64,000 nt of DNA. Origin: Mixophyes australis (lineage: Eukaryota > Chordata > Amphibia > Anura > Limnodynastidae). A program made the translations under genes and the position numbers. This document shows, piece after piece, positions 62,453 to 64,000 of the stretch. The number at the start of each line of letters is the position of its first letter. The first letter of the stretch is position 1. The notes under the pieces were generated by a model. It was given only the letters and a program-made list of their open reading frames with translations, was not told the origin of the DNA and searched no databases. The stretch is from assembly GCA_036250195.1 (NCBI GenBank), contig JAVHZZ010000004.1:161074727-161138726 (forward strand), read 5' to 3'.

Positions 62453-63160
62453 ATAAGAAATAAAAACAGCACACTAATAGGGGCTTAGGGATTTTTATCA
62501 AAATCTTTATATTGACTGAAGTTCATTCATGCATTTATGAGCCAATTCAATTAGCTGCAAGGTTTCCGTGCTAACCTCACTGCTATGTTTCTGTGCACAG
62601 TACTGGCGATTATGGTGCGATCAAAAATTAGAGAAGATCATTACCTACAACATCACATGGTAAAATAGTCTTAAGGTTACTGAGGAATCTGGCAACTTAG
62701 AGACACTTTGATTACATCAAAGGGGGGAGAGCTAAATTGTACCAAGAAAAGGGAACTGTGTGTGTTGTAATGTATCATCACTATGAAATATAAAGGTAGA
62801 AGACCAATTACTTTTATGTGGTTCATAGAACTCTAAGGTAGTATTATCTATTTCACAGTAGGGTAAGGGAGAGGCATTATTTCTTATAATAATATGTGAG
62901 TAATAGTTTTATGACAATGAAGTTTAACATGTTAATATTTTAATTATCATACTATTAAATTGTCTTATTATACATAGTTTTTTGTCTAATTATGTATCTT
63001 TTTTAAAGGCAACCAGTCACACAGCTGTGTCTTGTGGGAAGATACTGAGAGGGTGGTGCTTGGGAGAGGGACTGGAGCTGTACTAGGTAGAGGAGCGATG
63101 CTGGGTGCATTTTAATGTGATGCCTGGATGCGTTAATGTTATTTCTATATACGACTCATA

Positions 63161-63399
63161 GGGGAGGATTCAATTTCCGGCATTGTTTTTTAGAACAATG
63201 CGGGGTGCGCATCATTACTGTTACTACAGTAATTGATGCGCATTATTACTGTTAGTACGGTAATTTCAGCGCTGATTTTTGTTCACAGCTCCCTGAGCCA
63301 CGAGCAGAAATCTGCATTCAAATCACTGTACTAACGGTAATGATGCACACCCAGCGTTGTTCTAAAGATCAATGCTGGGAATTTAATCCCCCCCCCCCC
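63161..63399. mobile_element. MITE with ~25-bp inverted termini
   Basis: The left end ggggaggattcaatttccgg with cattg and the right end caatgctgggaatttaatcc followed by a C-run are inverted copies. 'ata' lies on both flanks, a possible 3-bp duplication. Internal repeats of 'gcgcatcattactgtta' in both orientations give further hairpins. Confidence 0.65.
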
Positions 63400-64000
63400 A
63401 TAGTTTTTAAGAAAGAAGTTCAATATTTGAGTATTTTTATTGCCATATTGTTATGTTTTGGCACATGTACCTTTTTTGTTTATTTATGTACTTCCTCCTT
63501 TTCAAAAAGACCTGTCACACCTGTTTTTTGGAAGGACCATGTATGATAAACTGCAACATGGAGTAAGAACTGGGGTGGGGCCAGTTGCAGTTATGTGTAT
63601 ACTGTAATGTCTGGCTGAGGAAAATTTGTTAGAGGAAAAGCAGAATGAAGCTGAGAAGCAATATTTACTGGTCAAAGGCATTGTAGGAACAATTGCAAAG
63701 TTTGTTATTATTTGCATGAGTTTTGCCATAAAATAAGGTATCTATGAAATTAAGACTCAAGTCCTAACACTAAATCTATGTAAGCAACAACGAGTAGTGT
63801 ATAATAAGCAAACATATACTGGATAACACCACCATTGCAATAATACAAATATAGTAGGGTAACTAGAGCCAGCCAGTAGAAAAGCCACATATTCTAGTGT
63901 CAGACAACAGATAAAATGGCATCAGATTCATTGAGGTATAAACTAGTCTGACATGCAGAGTAGGTGAGTTTGTGAATAGGCTCAGCATGTGTGGAATAAA

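Larger units (their letters stand above)
43625..64000 (+). other. CELF2 intron, 5' part (at least 20.4 kb)
   Basis: Starts with a gtgaga donor and has no visible acceptor-plus-exon before the window ends. It carries the nested L1/CR1/MITE block (about 44.1-49.3 kb), a GC-rich hAT element, a Tc1 remnant with a nested insertion, several MITEs, a 31-bp minisatellite and the compound inverted-arm insertion at 61475-62452. The stretches 53.8-56.4 kb and 60.2-61.4 kb contain no repeats that I recognise; the second has a mixed, possibly conserved composition. Confidence 0.75.

Overview
This window is vertebrate nuclear DNA: AT-rich, gene-poor and repeat-dense. The only gene I can support is on the + strand. 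Four short exons, each with consensus splice sites and joining in frame, encode the end of RRM2 and the start of the linker of a CELF-family RNA-binding protein. The linker residues match CELF2 (CUGBP2/ETR-3) rather than CELF1. Exons lie at 14684-14763, 24149-24307, 26837-26900 and 43493-43624. The rest is intron: at least 14.7 kb, then 9.4, 2.5, 16.6 and at least 20.4 kb. Exons for RRM1, the start of RRM2, the rest of the linker and RRM3 were not found and should lie outside the window.

The interspersed repeats point to an anuran amphibian. Palindromic Harbinger-type MITEs containing 'gcaaccaatcagattctagc', palindromic hAT MITEs with 'aacacctgga', and Tc1, CR1 and L1/Tx1-like remnants are what I expect of frog introns. 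That is inference from recall, not from a database search.

Layout. 1-14.7 kb: intron with a C-rich minisatellite and several MITEs. 14.7-26.9 kb: the first three exons, a dead Tc1 transposon inside a TA microsatellite, and palindromic MITEs. 26.9-43.5 kb: long intron with a non-repetitive block just after exon 3 (possibly conserved), a decayed tandem array, a Harbinger MITE, a duplicated AT/GATA block split by a hAT element, and a 49-bp minisatellite of about 28 units. 43.6-64 kb: a three-level nest (L1-like ORF2 split by a CR1 LINE, itself split by a MITE), a GC-rich hAT element, a second dead Tc1 carrying its own nested insertion, a 31-bp minisatellite, and an unclassified insertion at 61.5-62.5 kb with 133-bp inverted arms and a 17-bp target duplication.

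The exons act together as one transcript. Its product should bind U/GU-rich RNA and control splicing and mRNA stability. None of the transposons looks autonomous: every coding remnant I read has stops, frameshifts or a lost catalytic residue. I saw no rRNA, tRNA, CRISPR array or bacterial-type feature.
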